Assembly (NCBI RefSeq): GCF_023715785.1
Contig: NZ_JAMBOX010000008.1
Location: forward strand, 124,001 to 188,000
Direction of reading: 5' to 3'
DNA from: Neobacillus niacini
GTDB lineage: Bacteria > Bacillota > Bacilli > Bacillales > Cytobacillaceae
DNA: 64,000 bases
How positions within the stretch are numbered: the stretch's first letter is position 1; every line of letters starts with the position of its first letter. Below are positions 34,998 to 43,282 of this stretch, piece by piece. A model generated the notes under the pieces. It saw only the letters and a list, made by a program, of their open reading frames with translations. It did not search any database and was not told where the DNA came from. A program made the translations under genes and the position numbers.

Positions 34998-35126
34998 TTA
35001 TCCTTGCAATATATCAATCTTTGTCAGTTCTTCAGAGGAATAATATCCATCACTTTTTGGGTTCATGATGGCTCCTAGCAGAATGAACAAGGAATTATTT
35101 TCCTTCTCACTAATGTCATCATACAT
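34998..35126 (-). CDS. Uncalled 42-aa peptide upstream of the ABC transporter
   Basis: An ATG with AAGGA 5 nt upstream opens a 42-codon frame that starts MYDDISEKENNSLFILLGAI and ends ELTKIDILQG, with the stop 32 bp before the permease start. It has an acidic N-terminus, a short hydrophobic patch and a polar tail, so it resembles neither a standard signal peptide nor a TM segment. Composition looks protein-like. It could be a peptide substrate, a regulator of the transporter, or a vestige. No family recognised. Confidence 0.42.
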   Translation of the reverse strand: MYDDISEKENNSLFILLGAIMNPKSDGYYSSEELTKIDILQG

Positions 35127-35211
35127 AATAATCCTTATTCAATTAACCTGCTAAAGCCTAATGACTCTCTACATCCCCAGCCCTATTTTAGAAATTGAAT
35201 GGTACGAAAAA

Positions 35212-35240
35212 TAGGCGATGCCGACTCCCGCATCGCCTTT
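35212..35240 (-). terminator. Terminator of the surface phosphoesterase gene
   Basis: AGGCGATGC pairs perfectly with GCATCGCCT over 9 bp; T-rich flanks exist on both strands, so it may work bidirectionally. It lies 13 bp past the stop of the minus-strand surface-protein gene. Confidence 0.8.
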
Positions 35241-35252
35241 TACTTTTCTAAA

Positions 35253-38200
35253 TTAAACTTCAGTCGTTTTTCTTCTTACTAACCAGGTTATACCACCAAT
35301 GGTGATGATCAAAATTCCGATAAGAATGATGTTAAAAGTATTGGTAGCTGTTGAAGGCAACTGACCGCCATCTGCTGCTGGCTTCTTGTCAGGGTCCTTA
35401 GCTGCTGGACCTTTTCCCTGTCCTAAGTCATCTGGTTTAGATGTAACAGGGGAAGTGCCAGCGTTAGCTCCTGGGATATTCCCCAGATTATCACCTGGAA
35501 CGGATGGTTTTTCCGGTGCCGCACTTTCATCCTTTCCTTTTGTAAAGGTCCAGATATCCGAAACAGCTTTTCCGGTATAGTCATCTTCTGCAACGGCATA
35601 CCAAGAATAGGTTTGATTTTCCGTTAATCCCTTCCACTCTGTTTGCACAATCGAGCCGCTCGGGGTATTTTCAACCTTGCCAATTTCAGTATCGGTATAC
35701 ACATTGACTGTAAAATAGTCCGTAGCAACGCGTTTTAGCTTTGGCTGAAGGTCCACCTCTAAATCTCGCTCATCCTTTTCCGGGAATTGAATGGGATCAT
35801 AGAAATTATAATTGTCTAAATACGGTGAATACGTATTGACCATGATTTTATTATTTTTTTGATCAAAATGAAGCAGCTTCATGTATCCCTGGCCGCCTTC
35901 AGGTCCGCCCTGGTAATCGCCAAGCATTTGATAGACTTGGCGATCCGGTACCCCATCACCATTATCATCAATAGCATCGACCAATGTTTCCGAATCATGG
36001 TAATGACCGCTAAGCACGGCGATCACATTTTCATTTGGCAGCACGAGTTGATTGTAAATCCGATTGCCTAATGGACTGCGATTACCGGAGACAAGCAAAT
36101 ATTCATGGAAACTCAGGATTGCCTTACGATGCGGATATTGTTTCAAGACATCACTCATCCATTGAAGATCCTCATCCTCCACTCCCCAGCCCATGTACAG
36201 CATGATGTAATCATTTCCATTCGCGGAGATTAAATCATAGTGGCCGCGGTTATTTTTATACGATTCACCATAGTATGGTTTATCCTTAAATCGGTCCTCG
36301 CCAAACCACTGATAATATTGGGTATAATCACCTGTCTTATGATCGACATCATGATTTCCCGCCAAAACGCCATATGGAATCTGATTGTCATCAAGCACTT
36401 TCATAGACCGGTCGGCATTTTGCCATTCGTACTCCATGTGGGCTTTGTCAACAATATCACCTGTATGGAAGACATATTTGATTTTCATCTCATCCTGCTT
36501 CTCAACAATCCAATTTGTCATCCGATCATAAATATGCGGGTAGCTTTGTGAATAATATTGTGTGTCTGACATCCATACAAATGTATAATCATACTGGTCC
36601 GGTGACGATGGAATTTCGTCTTGGATTAAAACATTAATCTTATGATCCTTAACAAAATCGCTGACAACAACATTACCTTTCAATTCAAAGTCTTCATCCC
36701 CGGCGATTTTAAATTGAATCATCGTCCAATCGCCAAGCTTATGATTCCAAGCATACATGGCTACCTTTCTACCCGGCAAAGACTTCCCTTTCCATTCCAG
36801 TTCGACAAGGGCCGTTTCGTCGATAGAAGGATCCACTTCTACCTCAAACCGCTGATATGGAAATTGCGTTGTTGAGTCCGTCACTAAATATTGCTGATCC
36901 TGCTTCAACACGAGCGAAATATCATCCGCCGTAAAGGCTTGTTCGCCTGCAGGAACCATTGTTTTTGGCGGTTCCGTATCTGCTGCATTTTTAAATGCCT
37001 TGACGCGGTCAGTTTGGCTGACATCATATTTAAACCCTTTATAGAAGGTAACGTCCAAATCATCGTCCGTTGGATCGGTTACTTTAACCTTTAAAGACGG
37101 ATTGCCATTAACCGGAGTAGAAGTCCCGTCCGTTGGTGAAACAAGCTCAGGTTTGTTAGGATTTTCATTCGCAACGGAAAAACGAACAATCTTTTCTGCC
37201 TTGTTCCCTACCTTATCAAAGGCTGTCATAGCCAGCTTATGTTCTCCAGGAGCCAGTTTGGATGAGGCTGTTTCATATGGTACTGTAATAACCTGATCAT
37301 CCAGCATGACTTGAAATGTTTGCACCCCGGCAATTGCATCAGCTGCATCGGCTTCGATGGTAAACTTGCCTTTGTATTCCTTTCCGTCCTCAAGGCTGGT
37401 AGAAAGCACCGGTGCGGTATTATCCACTTTTACGGAGGCGGATGCTTCCTCGTCAGCGTCTTGCACTTTTACAATATGATCGCCATCGGCTATCTTTGTG
37501 GTATCCCATTTGTATGATTTGGAAGATGCTTGATCCGCCGTAATCGTAAACGTAAAATGTTCAAACGGCCTGTAAGTCCCGTCATCCCCCATATCATAAA
37601 CCTTTGTAGGGTTATTTTTCACAGGGTCCCGTAAAATCGTACCGTCTGCCAAAACTAATCTTACATTTCTAATATCAAAATCATCGCGATTTTCTTCGGA
37701 CTCTTCCAATTGAAATGGTGATGCTTTATTGCCGGAACGAATGGTAATCACGTTTTCTCCAATTCTCAGGCGATCGGCATCAATAGGTACTGTGATGGTA
37801 TCCCAATTTGTGATGGTATCATCAAAAATCCGGATAATGTCATCCCCCATGGTGACGCCATTTTGGAAAAAGAGATCTACACCGCTTGCTTCAAAAGCGA
37901 AATAGGCATCATGTTCCAGGGATTGGTAAGTATCTTCTGTCACCTCAGTTCCATCAATGAAAAGCTTCACCTGGTCCGGTGACTCCGTCTTGGATGTTCC
38001 TTTAAGAATCTTCTCTTTTGAAACAATTTCATTTGATTTCACATTTAGTCGCAGGCTTGAATCGTCAAGATCACTTGTTACGTTGATTTTATACGTCTCA
38101 CTTGTCACTTCATTGGTCCCATCAGAAACAACAAAGTAATATTCCACGTATTGATTCCCAATGATTTCAGGGGAGTAAATCGTATGATGATACATCATAT

Positions 38201-40265
38201 CATCGAAATCTTCTACTAACAGTACCTGGGTGTATTGCTGTTGATGGTTGGGACGATAAAATAAACGTACGGTTTTTACATCCCTGTCATCAGATGCATC
38301 GGCAACAATATGAATGTTTTCCTTTTGATTCACTTCTGTTACTTTTGTCATGTTTTCAATTACTGGCTTGATTGTATCATCGCTTATGTGGACAGGCTGT
38401 GCCGGGACTTGAGATGATTCAACCACTCCCGGTGTGGCAGCTTTGACACCAGCGCTTATTTTTACCATTTTCGTCGAACCATCAAGTGGGTACTTATAGA
38501 AAATCCCCTTATCCGGTTTGGTATCAAGGACATTGGATTCCTCATTATAGTAAGCAACAGCGATTTCCTTTTTCGTATTGGTTGCCACAACGAGACCTCT
38601 TGTCGATGCATTAGCCATCCCTGCACTATAAATCTTAACGATATCTTTGTTCTCTACTAAGCTTGAACCATAATTCGCGTTAAAATCGGCCACTGTTTTT
38701 TGCGTGTTTTGGTCATTAATAATCCAGAAGACGAGCGTCTTTTGAGAAGGAACCACCACATCATCCGGGATGGATGCCCAAATAACGTCTGTTGATGGAT
38801 CCATTCCATACCTATACTGAATCTTGTAATCCTTAAAGTTTACATCTTTATCCGTATTATTATAGATTTCAATAAATTCATAGCCATCCGCTGATCCAAC
38901 ATTAGTGGAATCCGGGACAACTTCAGTGACTAAAAAGTCGGGAAGCTTTTGAAAATCAACGTCCGGTTTCTTCACCGTAATGCGATATTCTTCCGTTTTT
39001 GAACTATTGGCACCGTCGGAAGCTTCGATATAGTAGGTAAGATCGGACTCAACATTTACACTCGGAATTTCTGCGGAGTATTTAGTTGAATCATCCACAC
39101 TTGCATTCATCGAAATGGATGTAAAGGTTTGCTCTCCCTTTGTTTTATAATAGAGAGTGACAAATGGTTTGGCCATGTTGTCTGTTACCGTTGCTTCCAT
39201 TTTTATAGGCGTATAAGCATCACTACTGGTTACAGGTGTATGGACAATAACAGGTGCTTCCTCATCCACGGGAGTTTCATCGAGATTTACGGGCTGAGCC
39301 GGAACCTGTTCGGCTTCAATCGTCCCTGGTGTCGGTGCAGTGAGGACACGGTATTTTTCCATCTCGGTTCCTGTTGCCGGATATTTGTATTCAATCCCAT
39401 TGCCATCGTTATCATTTTCATTACCTAAGTAGCTCGCAGATACAATTTCCGTCCCTGCTAGGTCTTTAATCACAAGGGCACGCAGCCCTCCGTTGGCAAA
39501 CCCTGGGAATACATCCTTAAACTCGACAATTTGATCAGCAGTTAAATTCGAACCAAAATTTGAGTTAAAGTCTGCTAATGTATAGTTTCCATTATTGAAC
39601 CAATAGACAATCGTTTGCTTTGGTTCCAACGTAACGGAAGGGACTTGGAAAGGCAACTCCCGTCCTGTGTCGGTATATTTATAAACAAATGAATATTTAT
39701 CAAGTGAAATTGGTTTATTGGTATTGTTATAGAGTTCAAAATACTCATAATAATCCGTTCCTCCCCCTTTAGAATTGGGAGAAAGTTCAGTAATTAATAT
39801 TTGAGGAAAAAGATTAAAATCTTCCCCTTCTTGAATGGTACCATCGATTTGATTTTCCACCAATGGATTCGACAAATCTTCCTGCTGCGTGCTGAATTCA
39901 GGTGCAGCCTTAACAGCCGGCGTATCCGCCGTATGTTCGATTGGCTGACTGTTATCCAATGAACCGGTGTCATTTGATGCTCCCTGACTTTTACCTTGTT
40001 GATTCGGGGCAACCTGTTCAATTGAGCCAGAATGATTTGGGTCTACTGGTTCACCTTGGCTTTCGCCCAACTGGACCGGATCAGTTCCCTCGCTTTGACC
40101 ACTCTCAATAGGAGCAGTATCCACAGATTGTTGGTCGGATGCCAGTTCTTCTGCAAAAATCCTATTCGGTGAAGCTGCCAAACTTAAGTTTGATAGAATC
40201 ATCACTACCATACATGCAAGTAATAGCAGCTTCCGCACTTTCCTATGTACTTTTACCTTCTTCAT
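35253..40265 (-). CDS. Cell-wall-anchored lamin-tail/metallophosphoesterase protein
   Basis: A 1670-residue surface protein. Signal peptide with basic N-region (residues 1 to about 40), then a Ser/Gln/Pro-rich linker to about 140. Two lamin-tail domains follow: LITELSPNSKGGG (about 155) and FLVTEVVPDSTNVGSADG (about 441), each ending in a VPAQPV-containing repeat and an Ig-like module. Several further beta modules lead to a calcineurin-like phosphoesterase (about 1225-1470): WMSDTQYYS, HTGDIVD, GNHDVDH, FHEYLL and LSGHYHDSE supply the metal ligands. The tail is Pro/Gly/Lys-rich, then LPSTA, a TM helix and RRKTTEV, a sortase sorting signal of the LPxTA type used by class D sortases. It probably hydrolyses extracellular phosphoesters at the wall. 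Divergent from the HupE-like gene, with Pho-like repeats between. Confidence 0.9.
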   Translation of the reverse strand: MKKVKVHRKVRKLLLLACMVVMILSNLSLAASPNRIFAEELASDQQSVDTAPIESGQSEGTDPVQLGESQGEPVDPNHSGSIEQVAPNQQGKSQGASNDTGSLDNSQPIEHTADTPAVKAAPEFSTQQEDLSNPLVENQIDGTIQEGEDFNLFPQILITELSPNSKGGGTDYYEYFELYNNTNKPISLDKYSFVYKYTDTGRELPFQVPSVTLEPKQTIVYWFNNGNYTLADFNSNFGSNLTADQIVEFKDVFPGFANGGLRALVIKDLAGTEIVSASYLGNENDNDGNGIEYKYPATGTEMEKYRVLTAPTPGTIEAEQVPAQPVNLDETPVDEEAPVIVHTPVTSSDAYTPIKMEATVTDNMAKPFVTLYYKTKGEQTFTSISMNASVDDSTKYSAEIPSVNVESDLTYYIEASDGANSSKTEEYRITVKKPDVDFQKLPDFLVTEVVPDSTNVGSADGYEFIEIYNNTDKDVNFKDYKIQYRYGMDPSTDVIWASIPDDVVVPSQKTLVFWIINDQNTQKTVADFNANYGSSLVENKDIVKIYSAGMANASTRGLVVATNTKKEIAVAYYNEESNVLDTKPDKGIFYKYPLDGSTKMVKISAGVKAATPGVVESSQVPAQPVHISDDTIKPVIENMTKVTEVNQKENIHIVADASDDRDVKTVRLFYRPNHQQQYTQVLLVEDFDDMMYHHTIYSPEIIGNQYVEYYFVVSDGTNEVTSETYKINVTSDLDDSSLRLNVKSNEIVSKEKILKGTSKTESPDQVKLFIDGTEVTEDTYQSLEHDAYFAFEASGVDLFFQNGVTMGDDIIRIFDDTITNWDTITVPIDADRLRIGENVITIRSGNKASPFQLEESEENRDDFDIRNVRLVLADGTILRDPVKNNPTKVYDMGDDGTYRPFEHFTFTITADQASSKSYKWDTTKIADGDHIVKVQDADEEASASVKVDNTAPVLSTSLEDGKEYKGKFTIEADAADAIAGVQTFQVMLDDQVITVPYETASSKLAPGEHKLAMTAFDKVGNKAEKIVRFSVANENPNKPELVSPTDGTSTPVNGNPSLKVKVTDPTDDDLDVTFYKGFKYDVSQTDRVKAFKNAADTEPPKTMVPAGEQAFTADDISLVLKQDQQYLVTDSTTQFPYQRFEVEVDPSIDETALVELEWKGKSLPGRKVAMYAWNHKLGDWTMIQFKIAGDEDFELKGNVVVSDFVKDHKINVLIQDEIPSSPDQYDYTFVWMSDTQYYSQSYPHIYDRMTNWIVEKQDEMKIKYVFHTGDIVDKAHMEYEWQNADRSMKVLDDNQIPYGVLAGNHDVDHKTGDYTQYYQWFGEDRFKDKPYYGESYKNNRGHYDLISANGNDYIMLYMGWGVEDEDLQWMSDVLKQYPHRKAILSFHEYLLVSGNRSPLGNRIYNQLVLPNENVIAVLSGHYHDSETLVDAIDDNGDGVPDRQVYQMLGDYQGGPEGGQGYMKLLHFDQKNNKIMVNTYSPYLDNYNFYDPIQFPEKDERDLEVDLQPKLKRVATDYFTVNVYTDTEIGKVENTPSGSIVQTEWKGLTENQTYSWYAVAEDDYTGKAVSDIWTFTKGKDESAAPEKPSVPGDNLGNIPGANAGTSPVTSKPDDLGQGKGPAAKDPDKKPAADGGQLPSTATNTFNIILIGILIITIGGITWLVRRKTTEV

Positions 40266-40310
40266 AGGCTCCCCCCTCTTTCACTTTTATATTACAACCA
40301 TGTTCCATTT

Positions 40311-40349
40311 TACCTATGTATTGTTAAGGGGATTTTAAGTAATTGCTAA
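40311..40349 (-). promoter_or_regulatory. Candidate PhoP box for the surface phosphoesterase
   Basis: On the minus strand TTAGCA (40349), TTAAAA (40338), TTAACA (40327) and TAGGTA (40316) start exactly 11 bp apart. The first three fit TTHAYA-like repeats reasonably, the fourth poorly. The array ends 46 bp before the start codon. AT-richness makes chance matches likelier than for the box at 4343, so this is tentative. Confidence 0.42.
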
Positions 40350-40403
40350 AATTTCAAAAGAATTATTATTTTTCTGTAAATAGAGATAATTCTTATCCTT
40401 TTC

Positions 40404-40442
40404 TTAACATGTTCTTCATATTGGATTAAAGCTTGTTTAATA
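40404..40442 (+). promoter_or_regulatory. Candidate PhoP box upstream of the HupE-like gene
   Basis: TTAACA (40404), TTCATA (40415), TTAAAG (40426) and TTAATA (40437) are phased at exactly 11 bp; a weaker TTATCC at 40393 continues the phase. The array ends 54 bp before the ATG at 40497. It points to joint phosphate-starvation control with the divergent phosphoesterase gene. No convincing -10 box is visible, so direct proof is lacking. Confidence 0.5.
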
Positions 40443-40496
40443 GACTAAACATGTACCAGAACATCTATTGCTTTTTAAAAAAGGGGAGACATTTTA

Positions 40497-41623
40497 TGCA
40501 GAAGAGTAACATACTTATGGCCAGCATTTGTTTGATTTTTATGGTGGCTGTATTTCTGCTTCAACCAAATGGAGCGGAGGCACATTCAGGATCAATAGGC
40601 TATTCAGAAGTGAAAATAGAAGGAAATAAAGTCAGCTATGACTTATACTTGCTTGATGATCTTCTAGGCGGGCTTCTGAACATTGATGCGAATCAGGACG
40701 GATATATGAAAGAAGACGAAATAGCCCAATCAAAAGCTTCCATTGAGCAGTTTGTTTTAAAAAATCTAACCGTCAACAACAATGGACTTCAGGGTAAGGC
40801 AACCATTCATGACATTTCGCTAGCGAAGCGCTTCAATCTTTCGATGTTCCGCATAAAAATAGAGTTCGTGTTTAAAGAGCCGGTTAAGGAATACGAGATT
40901 GATTATTTTATTTTTTTCAACGGAGTGGACCTGAACCATCAAAATTTTGCCACCATCCATATTGGTGATCAGGTCATTGAACATATATTTACGAAGGATC
41001 ATCCCGTTCTTCAAGGAAATACCGCTTTGAAAAAAGAGAAAACAACGGGAGAAACAGTGGAGGAAACCAGTAACAATCCAAATAAAGTAATCGGTTTTTG
41101 GGAATACGTCCTCATGGGAATGGAACATATTTGGTCAGGAATCGACCATTTACTTTTTTTATTTGGATTGCTCCTTGCAAGAGGAACCTATCGGGAGTAT
41201 GTAAAAACCTTAACCGCTTTTACGATTGGACATTGCTTGACATTAGCCTTGGCAGCGACAGAAACAATCTTTATTCCCGGTACCATCATTGAACCGTTAA
41301 TTGCCCTTAGTATTGTTTATGTAGCCGCCGAAAATATTTGGTCAAAATCCTTCAAATGGCGCTGGCTTGTCGCTTTAGGATTTGGTCTGATACATGGGTT
41401 TGGCTTTGCTGAATTATTGATTGGAAAATTAGGAAGCCATTTCGTTCTGCCACTCTTTTCTTTTAATCTAGGGGTCGAAATTGGACAAATTGTCGTACTT
41501 ATCATCTTTATTCCGTTCATATGGTACCTGCAAAGAGCCCGCTGGCAAAGACAGTTAGTATACAGTCTTTCCACTGTAATCAGCGTAATAGGTTTGTACT
41601 GGTTTATAGATCGTATCCTTTAG
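40497..41623 (+). CDS. HupE/UreJ family membrane protein with extracellular domain
   Basis: About 375 residues from the ATG at 40497, which has AAGGGGAG upstream and gives a clean signal peptide (MQKSNILMASICLIFMVAVF..., cleavage near AEA). The upstream in-frame ATG at 40433 lies inside the Pho-like repeats and is rejected. The mature N-terminal domain (about 30-200) includes an EF-hand-like calcium loop, DANQDGYMKEDE. The C-terminal half is a HupE/UreJ_2 membrane domain with about seven TM segments and the His-rich signature HIWSGIDHLLFL, FTIGHCLTLAL and GLIHGFGFAE. The usual suggestion for the family is metal (nickel/cobalt) handling; the partner gene here hints at a phosphate link. Confidence 0.83.
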
Positions 41624-41807
41624 CAGAGGAGCATCATGTTCAAAAATTCCCAACTATCGGCAAAACACTATAGCCATTTTATTTGTGTCAACTAAAACTA
41701 AAGTAACATTACAGGCACTGGATTCTATTTTCTATTGTCAAGAAAATTGCTATAGTATGGTAAGGTTCGTTCATATTCTAAAAAAACTTTTTTATAAGGG
41801 GCTGGAA

Positions 41808-42404
41808 GTGTTAGATATAAGTACTTTAGTTCAGCAATACGGATACATAGGTATCTTTCTTTTGTTAATCCTGGGAATAGTGGGATTACCTATTCCTGAT
41901 GAGGTTCTTCTAACTTATGTTGGCTATAATGTGTATTTAGGAAGATTGAGTTTAGTTACTTCCATTATCGTGGCTATTTGTGGAACCTGTATTGGAATAA
42001 CAGTGAGTTATCAGTTGGGGAAAATGCTCGGTCTTCCTTTTTTGGAGAGATTTGGCCCTAAGGTGAAAATTGGTAAAAAGAAGTTAGACGCAACTGGAAA
42101 TCTTTTTTCTAAATATGGCGGAATCCTCTTATTCATTGGCTATTTTATCCCGGGCATAAGACATATTACAGCCTATATAGCAGGGATTGCATCCTATCGT
42201 AAGACTTACTTTTCTCTTTTTGCATACTCTGGGGCCATCGTATGGGTTTCTGTATTTATTGGGCTTGGTAATTTGCTTGGCGGCAACTGGATGATGGTTG
42301 AACAGTTCCTTTTACAGTTTTCAAAGGCTCTATGGTTCATTCTCCTGCTAATCGTCTTAACGTTTATCTATAAATGGCTTTCTCATAAACAAAGTAGTAA
42401 GTAG
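41808..42404 (+). CDS. DedA family membrane protein
   Basis: A DedA/SNARE-associated-type polytopic membrane protein of 198 residues from a GTG at 41808 (AAGGGG 6-8 nt upstream), the usual DedA length; the open frame runs upstream to 41685 without RBS. Typical features are GIVGLPIPDEVLL (about residue 25), the conserved F-x-R-G/P-like segment FIGYFIPGIRHITAYIAG (about 112-130) with the essential Arg, and a GxGNLLGG near 165. DedA proteins act in lipid scrambling and membrane homeostasis, including undecaprenyl-phosphate or phosphatidylethanolamine flipping. Confidence 0.87.
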   Translation: MLDISTLVQQYGYIGIFLLLILGIVGLPIPDEVLLTYVGYNVYLGRLSLVTSIIVAICGTCIGITVSYQLGKMLGLPFLERFGPKVKIGKKKLDATGNLFSKYGGILLFIGYFIPGIRHITAYIAGIASYRKTYFSLFAYSGAIVWVSVFIGLGNLLGGNWMMVEQFLLQFSKALWFILLLIVLTFIYKWLSHKQSSK

Positions 42405-42463
42405 ATAGAATATTGCTTTACAGATTAAACAGTTTTCACGACACCTGAAAATGTCTAATAAAG

Positions 42464-42528
42464 AGTGCCACTGTCATTACCGTAATTTGTCGAAAAGCAA
42501 TCGACAAATTACGGTAATGACTGGCACT
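42464..42528. repeat. Dispersed hairpin element, AGTGCC...TGTCA family, long stem
   Basis: AGTGCCA..TGTCATTACCG then TAATTTGTCGA pairs with TCGACAAATTA then CGGTAATGACTGGCACT around a 7-nt loop, giving a nearly perfect stem of about 28 bp. It sits between the convergent DedA and CBS genes, and can act as a two-way terminator. Same family as 2971, 4129 and 46205. Confidence 0.8.
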
Positions 42529-42530
42529 TA

Positions 42531-43013
42531 TTATAATTGGTCCTGAACGGATTTTTCATTAAATATGGATTTTGATAAACTATGGATAATGTCCCCTCGG
42601 CTTATGATGCCAACGACTCGGCCAGCTCCATTCACGACAGGAATCTTTTTAAAATGATGTTTGGATATTAAACGGATCGCACTTTCAAAGTCATCATCAG
42701 GTGCTAATGTCTTAATATTTTTCTTCACCATAATTTCCCCAATAGGCGTATTCATTCTTTCTCTTAATACATCTTCTATTTTTTGAGCCTCTTCAATATA
42801 GGTAATATAGTAGGCTAAATACAATTTCTCTTTATGTGGGGAAAGAAATCGCACTATATCTCCATCTGAAATGATGCCGACTAAATTTCCTTTCTCATCC
42901 ACGACTGGAACTCCGCCAATCCGATTGGTTTCTAATATAGAGATTAAATCTTTCACAGTTGTGGACTGCTTAGCAGTAATGACATTACGAATCATAAAAT
43001 CACGAACTTCCAT
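42531..43013 (-). CDS. CBS-domain protein
   Basis: This 160-residue protein is a tandem CBS (Bateman) module: first CBS domain about 1-65 (MEVRDFMIRNVITAKQSTTV ... VGIISDGDIVRFL), second about 90-150 (IGEIMVKKNIKTLAPDD ... VVGIISRGDIIHSL). CBS pairs bind adenosine nucleotides, including c-di-AMP in some Firmicutes proteins, and regulate partners. No enzymatic domain is attached. No partner gene is obvious. Confidence 0.9.
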   Translation of the reverse strand: MEVRDFMIRNVITAKQSTTVKDLISILETNRIGGVPVVDEKGNLVGIISDGDIVRFLSPHKEKLYLAYYITYIEEAQKIEDVLRERMNTPIGEIMVKKNIKTLAPDDDFESAIRLISKHHFKKIPVVNGAGRVVGIISRGDIIHSLSKSIFNEKSVQDQL

Positions 43014-43191
43014 ATAGACCGTCTCCTTACGTTTACTATATAAGCAATTTCTTTTTAGTAAAAATAGGTTCTAGTTTAAGGATACACCTTATTAAAAGGT
43101 TCATGCCTTTCGAATTTATGAACTTTTTTTGAAGGTTTTAAAGTCGAAACATATGAAAATGGGATGATTAGAAGTATGAGGAAGACGCAAA

Positions 43192-43241
43192 AAAGAAAGC
43201 CTGCCATTTGGTGGAGGACACCAATGGATAGGCTTTCTTTT
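43192..43241 (-). terminator. Terminator of the M4 protease gene
   Basis: AAAGAAAGCCTGCCATT opposes AATGGATAGGCTTTCTTT with GGTG/CACC continuing the stem; on the minus strand TTTTTTGCG follows. It lies about 40 bp past the stop. Confidence 0.85.
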
Positions 43242-43282
43242 AAACTCTGATTTTACCTAAATCATAGAAACGGAGAAAGTAA

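Noticed and set aside
40433-40496. Longer N-terminus for the HupE-like protein from ATG 40433
   Set aside because: It would cover the phased Pho-like repeats and hide the signal peptide; ATG 40497 has the RBS.
41635-41694. 19-codon frame after the HupE-like gene (starts MFKNSQLSAK)
   Set aside because: It has a GGAG sequence upstream but is very short, without recognisable features; too weak to call.
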